NCBI GenBank assembly: GCA_048360435.1
Contig: DBGCOP010000030.1
Coordinates: forward strand, 112,500 to 176,499
DNA: 64,000 bases
Reading direction: 5' to 3'
Source: Limenecus sp048360435
Lineage (GTDB): Bacteria; Cyanobacteriota; Vampirovibrionia; Gastranaerophilales; Gastranaerophilaceae
Part shown: positions 39,219-46,459 of the stretch, piece by piece
Position numbering within the stretch: the stretch's first letter is position 1
Layout: every line of letters starts with the position of its first letter
Position numbers and translations under genes: made by a program
Notes under the pieces: model-generated
Databases searched by the model: none
What the model was told of the DNA's origin: nothing
Seen by the model: the letters and a program-made list of their open reading frames with translations, nothing else

Positions 39219-39632
39219 TTATTGAGCATCTCTTTCAATGATTTTTACATTGATCGGGAGCTTTTGAGCAGCCAATTGAAGTGATTCAATAGCTACGTCT
39301 CTTTGAGGGAATTCAAGTTCAAAGAGAACTCTGCCCGGTTTAACAACAGCTACCCAGTATTCAGGGTTTCCTTTACCTTTACCCATACGAGTTTCAGCAG
39401 GTTTTGCCGTAATCGGTTTATCCGGGAAGATTTTAATCCAAACATTACCGCCTCTTTTGATGTTACGAGTCATAGCACGTCTTGCGGCTTCTATTTGTCT
39501 TGATGTAATCCAGGCAGGATCACAAGCAACCAAACCAAAGTTACCAAATTCGAGTTTTGTTCCTCTGGTTTCGTGGCCTTTCATTCTGCCTTTCATTTTC
39601 TTACGATATTTTGTCTTTTTGGGCATTAACAT
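39219..39632 (-). CDS. rplP: 50S ribosomal protein L16
   Basis: 137 residues. Met-Pro-Lys-Lys-Thr-Lys-Tyr-Arg-Lys start (two codons after the first ATG; GGAG favours the first), and Gly-Asn-Val-Trp-Ile-Lys-Ile-Phe-Pro-Asp-Lys-Pro with Arg-Met-Gly-Lys-Gly-Lys-Gly. Contacts the A-site tRNA region. Confidence 0.98.
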   Translation of the reverse strand: MLMPKKTKYRKKMKGRMKGHETRGTKLEFGNFGLVACDPAWITSRQIEAARRAMTRNIKRGGNVWIKIFPDKPITAKPAETRMGKGKGNPEYWVAVVKPGRVLFELEFPQRDVAIESLQLAAQKLPINVKIIERDAQ

Positions 39633-39660
39633 TTTAGTGTGCTCCTAATTATTATTGTTA

Positions 39661-40392
39661 TTATTCTTCAGTTTCAACGGCTCTTTTTCTTCTTCTGCCG
39701 CCGAGTTGTTTTTCTTCTGAGTTGTTAGCTTTTTTAGCTTTGATGTTCATGTCAGCTTTTTCGCCGGGCATAAGGTTGCCTTTGAAAATCCAAACTTTAA
39801 CACCGATTTTACCCATGATTGTATCAGCTTCAGCGAAACCGTAATCTACATCAGCTCTGAGAGTTTGAAGAGGAATTCTTCCTTCTTTAACCCATTCGCT
39901 TCTAGCGATTTCAGCACCGCCCAAACGACCGGATACCATTATTTTGATACCTTGAACGCCTGATCTCATTGTTCTTTGGATAGCTTGTTTCATTGCTCTT
40001 CTGAAAGCGATACGTTTTTCCAATTGAAGTGCAATATTTTCAGATACCAATTGAGCATCAGCATCAGTTCTAGCTACTTCAACAACGTCGATTGAAACTG
40101 TTCTTTTGATATATTTAGCTACGTCAGCTCTGAGTTCTTCAATACCTTGTCCGCCTCTTCCGACAACAATACCGGGTTTAGCAGTAACAATAGTAATGTT
40201 TACATTCTGAGCTTTTCTGGCAATCAAAATTTTTGAAATGCCGGCAGCGTATAATCTTTTCTTGATATATTTTCTTAATTTGGCATCTTCTGCCACAAAT
40301 TCGGAATAATCTTTCTTCTTAGCATACCATGTGCTTTCCCAAGGTTCGATTATACCTACTCTGAATCCTTTTGGATGTGTCTTTTGTCCCAA
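39661..40392 (-). CDS. rpsC: 30S ribosomal protein S3
   Basis: 243 residues. Starts at a TTG at 40392 with AAGGAGG 6 nt upstream; the usual Met-Gly-Gln-Lys-x-His-Pro-x-Gly-Phe start follows, and no ATG is near. KH domain with Val-Gly-Arg-Gly-Gly-Gln-Gly, and Ser-Gly-Arg-Leu-Gly-Gly-Ala-Glu-Ile-Ala-Arg (S3 signature). The C-terminus is a basic tail with Gly-Gly-Arg-Arg-Arg. Confidence 0.97.
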   Translation of the reverse strand: MGQKTHPKGFRVGIIEPWESTWYAKKKDYSEFVAEDAKLRKYIKKRLYAAGISKILIARKAQNVNITIVTAKPGIVVGRGGQGIEELRADVAKYIKRTVSIDVVEVARTDADAQLVSENIALQLEKRIAFRRAMKQAIQRTMRSGVQGIKIMVSGRLGGAEIARSEWVKEGRIPLQTLRADVDYGFAEADTIMGKIGVKVWIFKGNLMPGEKADMNIKAKKANNSEEKQLGGRRRKRAVETEE

Positions 40393-40403
40393 GGTCAGCC
40401 TCC

Positions 40404-40745
40404 TTAATTCTTACTACTTGCTAATTTAACTGTTAAATGAGAAGTTCTTTTGAGTCTTCTGTATATTCTGCCTTGAGCTCTAGGTTTACCTCTCTTATAT
40501 GTCCTGCTTTCATCAGCAAAAATTTCTGAAATTTTTAAGTCTTCAGCGTTTGCACCAAATTTTTCATTGGCATTTGCAATAGCTGCAACCAAGTTTTTTT
40601 CAACAACTCTTGCTGCGAAGTAAGGCATAAATTTTAAGATTTTAGCTGCTTCTAAAGCAGTTTTGCCTCTTAACTCGTTGATTACTCTGCGCAATTTACG
40701 AGCTGGCATACTTATATTTGTTTGTCTTGCCATTGATTCTTGCAT
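40404..40745 (-). CDS. rplV: 50S ribosomal protein L22
   Basis: 113 residues. Met-Pro-Ala-Arg-Lys-Leu-Arg-Arg-Val start of the fold, and the loop/hairpin Arg-Thr-Tyr-Lys-Arg-Gly-Lys-Pro-Arg-Ala-Gln-Gly-Arg that lines the exit tunnel. AAAGGAAG sits in the end of rpsS. Confidence 0.97.
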   Translation of the reverse strand: MQESMARQTNISMPARKLRRVINELRGKTALEAAKILKFMPYFAARVVEKNLVAAIANANEKFGANAEDLKISEIFADESRTYKRGKPRAQGRIYRRLKRTSHLTVKLASSKN

Positions 40746-40748
40746 AAT

Positions 40749-41030
40749 TTACTTCCTTTTAGCTGTTTTATCTTGACCTGCATGGCCTCTGAATAACCTA
40801 GTAGGTGCAAATTCACCTAATTTATGACCAACCATTTGTTCAGTAATATAAACAGGTACGTGGCTTTTACCGTTGTGAACAGCAATTGTGTGACCTAACA
40901 TGTCAGGTACAATCATTGATGCTCTTGACCAAGTTTTTATTACTTTTTTCTCTCCAGCTTCGTTCATCTTAGCGATTTTCTTCTGAAGTGATTCTTGTAC
41001 AAATGGACCTTTTTTTAGCGAACGAGCCAT
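40749..41030 (-). CDS. rpsS: 30S ribosomal protein S19
   Basis: 93 residues. Ala-Arg-Ser-Leu-Lys-Lys-Gly-Pro-Phe start and Ile-Ala-Val-His-Asn-Gly-Lys-x-His-Val-Pro-Val-Tyr-Ile, with Lys-Leu-Gly-Glu-Phe-Ala-Pro-Thr-Arg. Confidence 0.98.
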   Translation of the reverse strand: MARSLKKGPFVQESLQKKIAKMNEAGEKKVIKTWSRASMIVPDMLGHTIAVHNGKSHVPVYITEQMVGHKLGEFAPTRLFRGHAGQDKTAKRK

Positions 41031-41041
41031 TCATTATCTCC

Positions 41042-41875
41042 TTACTTATTACGTTTTCTGCCTCTTACAATATACTTGTCAGAGTGCTTGTTATTTTTTC
41101 TAGTCTTATAACCAAGAGCCGGCTTGCCCCAGGGAGTTTTGGGGTGTCCGCCGGGACCTGTTTTACCTTCACCACCACCGTGAGGGTGATCGCAAGGGTT
41201 CATTGTTACACCACGTACAGTAGGTCTGATACCCATATATCTTGTACGACCTGCTTTACCGATTTTCATGTTTTTGAACTCAGCATTACCTAAAACACCG
41301 ATAGTAGCCAAACATTCTTTTCTAATCATTCTCATTTCTGAGCTCGGTAATTTGATTGTTACGTAGTTGCCTTCTTTAGCCATCAACTGTGCAGCAGCAC
41401 CTGCTGTTCTGACCAATTTAGCACCACGACCCGGAATCATTTCAACGTTATGTACCATTGTACCTAACGGAATCATTTCCAATGGCAATGCATTACCTGT
41501 GATGATATCGGCATTTGGACCTGAAATAATAGTGTCACCTACATTCAAGCCTTGAGGTGTCAATATATATCTTTTTTCACCGTCAGCATAAAATACTAAT
41601 GATATTCTAACGTTTCTGTTCGGATCATATTCAACAGTTTTAACTACACCGGGTACACCAAATTTTTCACGTTTAAAATCGATTACACGGTAAGCTTTTT
41701 TAACACCGCCTCCTTTATGACGGCAAGTGATTCTGCCGGTATTGTTTCTTCCGGCTTTAGATTTCATAGGCTTCAACAAGGATTTTTCAGGAGTTGAACA
41801 AGTGATTTCAGCGAAGTCACTTTTTGTCATTCCTCTTTGTCCTGGAGAAGTCGGATTTATTGTTTTAATACCCAT
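41042..41875 (-). CDS. rplB: 50S ribosomal protein L2
   Basis: 277 residues from the ATG at 41875, which has GGAG upstream and gives the normal Met-Gly-Ile-Lys-x-x-x-Pro-Thr-Ser-Pro-Gly-Gln-Arg start; an earlier in-frame ATG at 41905 only adds ten unconserved residues. Signature Met-Asn-Pro-Cys-Asp-His-Pro-His-Gly-Gly-Gly-Glu-Gly (about 221-233) near the peptidyl-transferase centre. Confidence 0.98.
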   Translation of the reverse strand: MGIKTINPTSPGQRGMTKSDFAEITCSTPEKSLLKPMKSKAGRNNTGRITCRHKGGGVKKAYRVIDFKREKFGVPGVVKTVEYDPNRNVRISLVFYADGEKRYILTPQGLNVGDTIISGPNADIITGNALPLEMIPLGTMVHNVEMIPGRGAKLVRTAGAAAQLMAKEGNYVTIKLPSSEMRMIRKECLATIGVLGNAEFKNMKIGKAGRTRYMGIRPTVRGVTMNPCDHPHGGGEGKTGPGGHPKTPWGKPALGYKTRKNNKHSDKYIVRGRKRNK

Positions 41876-41930
41876 TTTCTTTTGCTCCTGTTTCTTGGGA
41901 TTCACATAGTCATCGGCATTTCAGCCACCA

Positions 41931-42239
41931 CTATGCTCCTATTAATTCTTCAATTGGTTCACCCTCAATAGACACGATAGCTTTCTTGCCTGATTGAGTT
42001 CTGCCTGCGCTGTATCCAACTCTTTTTTCGTGAGAAGGCATATACACAGTTCTAACTTTAGTAACTTTTCTGCCCGGGAAAGCCAGTTCGACAGCCTGAG
42101 CGATTTCTACTTTTGTTGCATCTTTCACAACTTCGAATGTGTATTGCTGCAAAGTAGTAGCTTCCATAGACTTTTCAGTAATGATAGGTCTTTTAATGAT
42201 GTCGTACAGTCTTTCTGTATTGTTTTTCAAGTTGCTCAT
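41931..42239 (-). CDS. rplW: 50S ribosomal protein L23
   Basis: 102 residues. Ile-Ile-Lys-Arg-Pro-Ile-Ile-Thr-Glu-Lys-Ser start; later Tyr-Thr-Phe-Glu-Val and Lys-Val-Arg-Thr-Val. Docks SRP and trigger factor at the tunnel exit. The start overlaps the rplD stop (TAATG). Confidence 0.97.
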   Translation of the reverse strand: MSNLKNNTERLYDIIKRPIITEKSMEATTLQQYTFEVVKDATKVEIAQAVELAFPGRKVTKVRTVYMPSHEKRVGYSAGRTQSGKKAIVSIEGEPIEELIGA

Positions 42240-42874
42240 TATTTCGACAACCTTTCTGTGATTTCATTAATTGCTGCTTCTGTAATAATTACGTTATCTG
42301 CCTCCAATAAATCTTTAACGTTTAAGTTTGAAGGAAGAATGATTCTAACGTTCGGTAAATTTCTTGCACTCAACTCAAGATATGCGTTTTCTGCTGCCTT
42401 AACGTCAGCAATGATAAGAATTTTACCTTCAACTTTAAGAGCTTTAAGTGTTTCGACCATTAATTTAGTTTTAGGTTCGTTGATTTCAGAGAAATCTTTC
42501 ACTAAAACAGTGTTTTCGATTCTAGCTGATAAAGCTGATTTAAGAGCCAATCTTCTGGCTTTAGTAGGCATTGAGAAGCTGTAATCTCTGGGCTTGGGTC
42601 CAAAAATAACGCCACCGCCTGCAAATAATGGAGATCTCAAAGAACCGGCTCTTGCTCTGCCTGTACCTTTTTGTTTCCATGGTTTTCTTCCGCCGCCTGA
42701 TACTTCGGCTCTGGTTTTTGTACATGCACTTCCTGCTCTGCCGTTATTCAATTGACGTCTCAAAGCGAGGTGCATAACATGCAGGTTCGGTTCAACGCCG
42801 AAGACTTTTTCGTCAAGAGCGATTTGTCCGACTGCACTTCCTTTTGTATTTAGTATTGAAACTTCTTTTGTCAT
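42239..42874 (-). CDS. rplD: 50S ribosomal protein L4
   Basis: 211 residues. Central Gly-Gly-Gly-Arg-Lys-Pro-Trp-x-Gln-Lys-Gly-Thr-Gly-Arg-Ala-Arg-x-Gly-Ser (about 61-79) is the L4 tunnel loop. In E. coli L4 represses the S10 operon through its leader; here rpsJ also has a structured leader (44055-44163). Confidence 0.98.
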   Translation of the reverse strand: MTKEVSILNTKGSAVGQIALDEKVFGVEPNLHVMHLALRRQLNNGRAGSACTKTRAEVSGGGRKPWKQKGTGRARAGSLRSPLFAGGGVIFGPKPRDYSFSMPTKARRLALKSALSARIENTVLVKDFSEINEPKTKLMVETLKALKVEGKILIIADVKAAENAYLELSARNLPNVRIILPSNLNVKDLLEADNVIITEAAINEITERLSK

Positions 42875-42925
42875 TTTTCTTTAACCTCAATTAAATTTAG
42901 TGTAATCCTTAAGAGTTTTTCTCGG

Positions 42926-43603
42926 CTAGTTCCATTTAACTCTTGAAGGAACTACTGTAACCATTTTGCCTTCGGGTCCGGGAACAGATCCTTTAACGAG
43001 AAGCAAGTTGCTGTCTTTGTCAACTTGAACAACTGTCAACTTAGTAATAGTTACTTTTTCATTTCCCATGTTACCGGCCATTCTTTTACCTTTAATTACA
43101 CGGCTCGGAGTAGTACCTGCACCGATAGAACCGGGCTCTCTGTGGTTTTTAGAACCGTGACCCATAGGTCCTCTTGAGAAGTTCCATCTTTTAACAGTAC
43201 CTTGGAAACCTTTACCAACAGATTTACCAGTAACGTCAACTTTTTCTACGTTTTCTAACACTGACAAATCAATTTGTTGTCCAACTTTATATTCTGCTGA
43301 GTTTTCAACTCTGAATTCCTGTAAATTTCTGAAGTTATCCAATCCGTTTTTAGCAAAGTGACCGATTTGAGCTTTAGAAAGATGTTTTTCTTTAGCAGGC
43401 TCAAAACCGACCTGAATTGCATTATATCCATCAGATTCAACAGTTTTAACTTGAGTAACTGTTAACGGATCAACTTTGATAACTGTGACAGGAATTGCCA
43501 GTCCTTGTTCATCAAAGACTTGTGTCATTCCTAATTTTTTTCCGATTACGCCTAATCTTGTCTTATTTTTAGACTTTTGGGCGCTTTTAGCGTTTGTAGT
43601 CAT
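42926..43603 (-). CDS. rplC: 50S ribosomal protein L3
   Basis: 225 residues. An N-terminal basic extension of about 14 residues precedes Thr-Arg-Leu-Gly-Val-Ile-Gly-Lys-Lys-Leu-Gly-Met-Thr-Gln. Signature Gly-Lys-Gly-Phe-Gln-Gly-Thr-Val-Lys-Arg-Trp and Gly-Ser-Ile-Gly-Ala-Gly-Thr-Thr-Pro-Ser-Arg-Val follow. GGAGAAAGG precedes the ATG. Confidence 0.97.
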   Translation of the reverse strand: MTTNAKSAQKSKNKTRLGVIGKKLGMTQVFDEQGLAIPVTVIKVDPLTVTQVKTVESDGYNAIQVGFEPAKEKHLSKAQIGHFAKNGLDNFRNLQEFRVENSAEYKVGQQIDLSVLENVEKVDVTGKSVGKGFQGTVKRWNFSRGPMGHGSKNHREPGSIGAGTTPSRVIKGKRMAGNMGNEKVTITKLTVVQVDKDSNLLLVKGSVPGPEGKMVTVVPSRVKWN

Positions 43604-43733
43604 TTTCTACCTTTCTCCTTGTGAGCGCTACCTTGTGTTACTTGTGGCGGTTGTCCAAGCCGCCATCCTTGTTTTTCACGGACCCGTAGATCACATTAAA
43701 TCATATTCAATTGTAATGTGTTAATGTTTCTTC
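43604..43733 (-). promoter_or_regulatory. rpsJ-rplC spacer with hairpins
   Basis: 130 nt without a gene. A GGCGG/CCGCC hairpin (43646-43650/43660-43664) and a CACATTA/TAATGTG hairpin nearer rpsJ are visible on the RNA. No promoter stands out. Confidence 0.35.
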
Positions 43734-44054
43734 TTATAATTTTACTTCAATATCAACGCCGGCAGGCAAATCCATTCTGCTCAACTCTTCTGTTGTTTGT
43801 TGAGTAGGATCATAGATATCGATAATTCTTTTGTGAGTGCGCATTTCAAAATGCTCTCTTGATTTTTTATCTACGTGAGGTGATCTTAAAACGCAATATA
43901 ATCTTCTTTTTGTAGGAAGAGGAATAGGCCCTGCAACCTTTGCATCTGTTCTTTTTGCTGTTTCAACAATTTTTTCTGCTGAAACATCAATAAGTTTATG
44001 ATCATATGCTTTTAAGCAAACTCTGATTCTTTGTCTTTTTTGAGCTGTACTCAT
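43734..44054 (-). CDS. rpsJ: 30S ribosomal protein S10
   Basis: 106 residues from the ATG at 44054. An in-frame ATG at 44132 lies in the leader with no ribosome site and is rejected. Gln-Arg-Ile-Arg-Val-Cys-Leu-Lys-Ala-Tyr-Asp-His-Lys start, Val-Ala-Gly-Pro-Ile-Pro-Leu-Pro-Thr (about 48-56), and Ser-Pro-His-Val-Asp-Lys-Lys-Ser-Arg-Glu-His-Phe-Glu. First gene of the operon. Confidence 0.98.
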   Translation of the reverse strand: MSTAQKRQRIRVCLKAYDHKLIDVSAEKIVETAKRTDAKVAGPIPLPTKRRLYCVLRSPHVDKKSREHFEMRTHKRIIDIYDPTQQTTEELSRMDLPAGVDIEVKL

Positions 44055-44163
44055 TTGTCGTTCTTCCTTTGCTTTTACTTGTGTCGGGCTCTTGCCCAAC
44101 CAGACATCTACTTTTTGTTGGGGTTCGCACATAAAAATACGGCACCCGACTAGTGTATTAACT
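44055..44163 (-). promoter_or_regulatory. Structured leader of the S10 operon
   Basis: On the RNA, GUCGGG (plus 44145-44150) near the 5' end can pair with CCCGAC (44083-44088) near the start codon. The second element can instead form a local GGGC-AAGA-GCCC hairpin (44086-44089/44094-44097). The two pairings exclude each other, as expected of a regulatory leader. Confidence 0.45.
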
Positions 44164-44192
44164 ACCTTATATTAAACATATTTCCTCGTCAA
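44164..44192 (-). promoter_or_regulatory. Promoter of the S10 ribosomal operon
   Basis: Minus strand: TTGACG (44187-44192), 17-nt spacer, TAAGGT (44164-44169); an overlapping TATAAG gives a 15-nt spacer. It lies about 110 nt before rpsJ. Confidence 0.6.
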
Positions 44193-44252
44193 CAGTATTT
44201 TTTCGGTTTTTTCGACAAAATTTCAAAATTTTACAAAAGTTTATAAAACATT

Positions 44253-44281
44253 TTGAATAAACAGAATTATTAATTTATAAT
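44253..44281 (+). promoter_or_regulatory. Promoter of the CHASE2 protein gene, predicting a leaderless mRNA
   Basis: TTGAAT (44253-44258), 17-nt spacer, perfect TATAAT (44276-44281), then exactly 6 nt to the ATG at 44288. No Shine-Dalgarno sequence. Confidence 0.6.
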
Positions 44282-44287
44282 AACCCT

Positions 44288-46459
44288 ATGAATTTTAAAG
44301 TTGAGTATATAAACAAACTAAAAATTACAATTACGTTAATTTTAATTATATTAATTTCTGTTTTTGCGTATCTTTTCAAAGATGTATTTAATTATTTTGA
44401 AGAAAAATTCATTGATTTAAGAAGCTCTTTGAGTATAGACAGAGGTCTGTTCTCTCAAAAATTCAAACCGGCGGATGACGAAATTGTAATTATATCTGTA
44501 AATGATCTGACACAATATGAAGCAGCACGTTCAACAGAGCTGAATCTTAGACATTGGCCATGGTCAAGAGAAGTTTGGGCAAAAGTAATTAACTTTTTGG
44601 AAGCACAAAAACCGCGTGTAATTGTTGTTGATTTAAACTTTTCAAATTATGAAGACCTGTCAAGAAACTATTCATCCCCTGATATGATTCTGGCAGATAC
44701 TCTGGGCTATTATGACAACATAGTATTAGCGACTGCGCTTCGCACCCCTTATTCAGAAACAAAAGACATTGATTCGGCTAAAATTTTTGATAATTTTGCA
44801 AACCCCTATTCACCCTCCAGCGACTCCTTAAATATGTATATAGAAGATAAAAATCTGGATAAATTTATATCATATTACTCACATACTCCGATTCCGAACA
44901 TTTTCACAAATTCAACAACAATGGGTGTTACAAATCTTGTTACAACAAAGAACAAAGATGAAAACATCCGATATTCACAGCCTGTTTACAAACTCATAAA
45001 AGGGAACAAGGAATACTATATCCCTTCTTTGGGGCTGGCAACGCTTTTGAAATATGAAAAAATCGGAAAACTTGCAGAAGAAATTCCAATTGAAAACGGA
45101 TTTTTGAAAGCCGGAAAACATCTTATCAGAGTAAATGAAAAGGGACAGACTCTTATCAACTGGCACGGAGCAGGAAATTCATATCTTGATATTCCTGTGA
45201 ACTCAATTCTTTTAAGCATGGTAAGAGGAACAAAATACTTTGAATATGACAAAACAAAATATCCTTTGAGCTTTTTCAAAGATAAAATCATAATTATTTC
45301 ACAAACACATATAAATACAGAGACACACAATACACCTGTTGCAAAGGAAATGACAGATGCACAGATAAAAGCAAACATCATAGACAATTACATAAACGAT
45401 TCGGATTTAACAAACAAATGTAAACGTCCTTTTGCAAAAAAAATAACGAAGTACAAAGGAATAATTTTGACCGTATGTTTTTGTGCAGCAATAGTTTTTG
45501 TTATTTTAATAGCAACAAATATGGTACTTGCCCTTATAAACGGTTCTTTAATTATTTTTATATATATTCTTTTGAGTGTACTTTTGTTTGCACATCCGCG
45601 ATTCAGGCTGATTCTGGATATGGCAATGCCGCTTTATTTCATGGTTTCGACATTCCTAATTTCATTTGTTTTAAAAGTTCATCATGAATTCAAAAAAAGA
45701 AAGAAAATAGAAACAATTTTCGGCAATCTTGTATCTGAAAATGTTCTCAAGCAGCTAGTCAACAAACCTCACAGATTGAATCTGAAATCTACAATTCAAA
45801 AGGTTACTGTGATGTCATGCAACATATCAAACAACCTTCAAATTTCAGATGAGCTTCCTCCTGAAAAATACGTTGAACTCATAAACAATGCGTTCAACAC
45901 TATTGAAAAAATAATTTTTAAATACAACGGAACAATCAACAGATTTGTCGGAAATTCGGTCCTTGTATACTGGGGTTACCCTATACATTCAAGAAAAGAC
46001 AGCGAAAATGCAATTCGGGCAGCACTTGAAATACAAGAAAAAATAGACGAATTCAATGAAACTCATATAAACAATATTGATTGGGACAGCATTGACGAAA
46101 ATGATAATCTGAAAGAAATTCCAGAAGAGATAAAAAAATATTTTGTGAATGTTAAAATAGCAATAAACACAGGGACAGCACTTATTGGTCAAATAGGCTC
46201 ATCAAATGTTTCTGATTTTACTGTACTTGGTGAAACAGTAGATATAATTGAAAGAATTGAAGATATTTGTTGTGAATTTAACAAAGATATAATCGTCACA
46301 GAAAACACACTCGAACAGCTCGATGAAAAAATACCGGCAGAATATATGGGTCAGGTAAGATTAAAAAACAGCGATAAAAAAATAAAAATATATGAGCTTA
46401 AATACTCATATGAAAACACAGACGAAAATAATAACGGCGGAGAAAATGATTCATATTGA
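44288..46459 (+). CDS. CHASE2 sensor with a class III cyclase-fold domain lacking the metal-binding aspartates
   Basis: 723 residues. One N-terminal span (about 12-30), an extracytoplasmic CHASE2 domain (about 55-360; Ile-Val-Ile-Ile-Ser-Val-Asn-Asp, Val-Ile-Val-Val-Asp-Leu-Asn-Phe), three closely spaced spans (about 395-465), then a cyclase homology domain (about 508-700). In active class III cyclases two Asp bind the metals. Here the first site reads Met-Ser-Cys-Asn-Ile-Ser (Asn-512) and the second Phe-Val-Gly-Asn-Ser-Val (Asn-556), both Asn. The substrate Lys position is Arg, and the transition-state Asn is Asp (Asp-652), while the Arg (Arg-656) and the Asp-Phe-Thr-Val-Leu-Gly motif stay. 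It probably binds but does not cyclise nucleotide. It overlaps rqcH by 14 nt. Confidence 0.9.
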   Translation: MNFKVEYINKLKITITLILIILISVFAYLFKDVFNYFEEKFIDLRSSLSIDRGLFSQKFKPADDEIVIISVNDLTQYEAARSTELNLRHWPWSREVWAKVINFLEAQKPRVIVVDLNFSNYEDLSRNYSSPDMILADTLGYYDNIVLATALRTPYSETKDIDSAKIFDNFANPYSPSSDSLNMYIEDKNLDKFISYYSHTPIPNIFTNSTTMGVTNLVTTKNKDENIRYSQPVYKLIKGNKEYYIPSLGLATLLKYEKIGKLAEEIPIENGFLKAGKHLIRVNEKGQTLINWHGAGNSYLDIPVNSILLSMVRGTKYFEYDKTKYPLSFFKDKIIIISQTHINTETHNTPVAKEMTDAQIKANIIDNYINDSDLTNKCKRPFAKKITKYKGIILTVCFCAAIVFVILIATNMVLALINGSLIIFIYILLSVLLFAHPRFRLILDMAMPLYFMVSTFLISFVLKVHHEFKKRKKIETIFGNLVSENVLKQLVNKPHRLNLKSTIQKVTVMSCNISNNLQISDELPPEKYVELINNAFNTIEKIIFKYNGTINRFVGNSVLVYWGYPIHSRKDSENAIRAALEIQEKIDEFNETHINNIDWDSIDENDNLKEIPEEIKKYFVNVKIAINTGTALIGQIGSSNVSDFTVLGETVDIIERIEDICCEFNKDIIVTENTLEQLDEKIPAEYMGQVRLKNSDKKIKIYELKYSYENTDENNNGGENDSY

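Noticed and set aside
41994..42584. Plus-strand frame of 196 codons across rplW and rplD
   Set aside because: Antisense of two certain ribosomal genes, with no start signals and no recognisable domain.
44055..44132. Longer S10 starting at the ATG at 44132
   Set aside because: No ribosome site, the added 26 residues are unlike any S10, and the region forms the leader structure.
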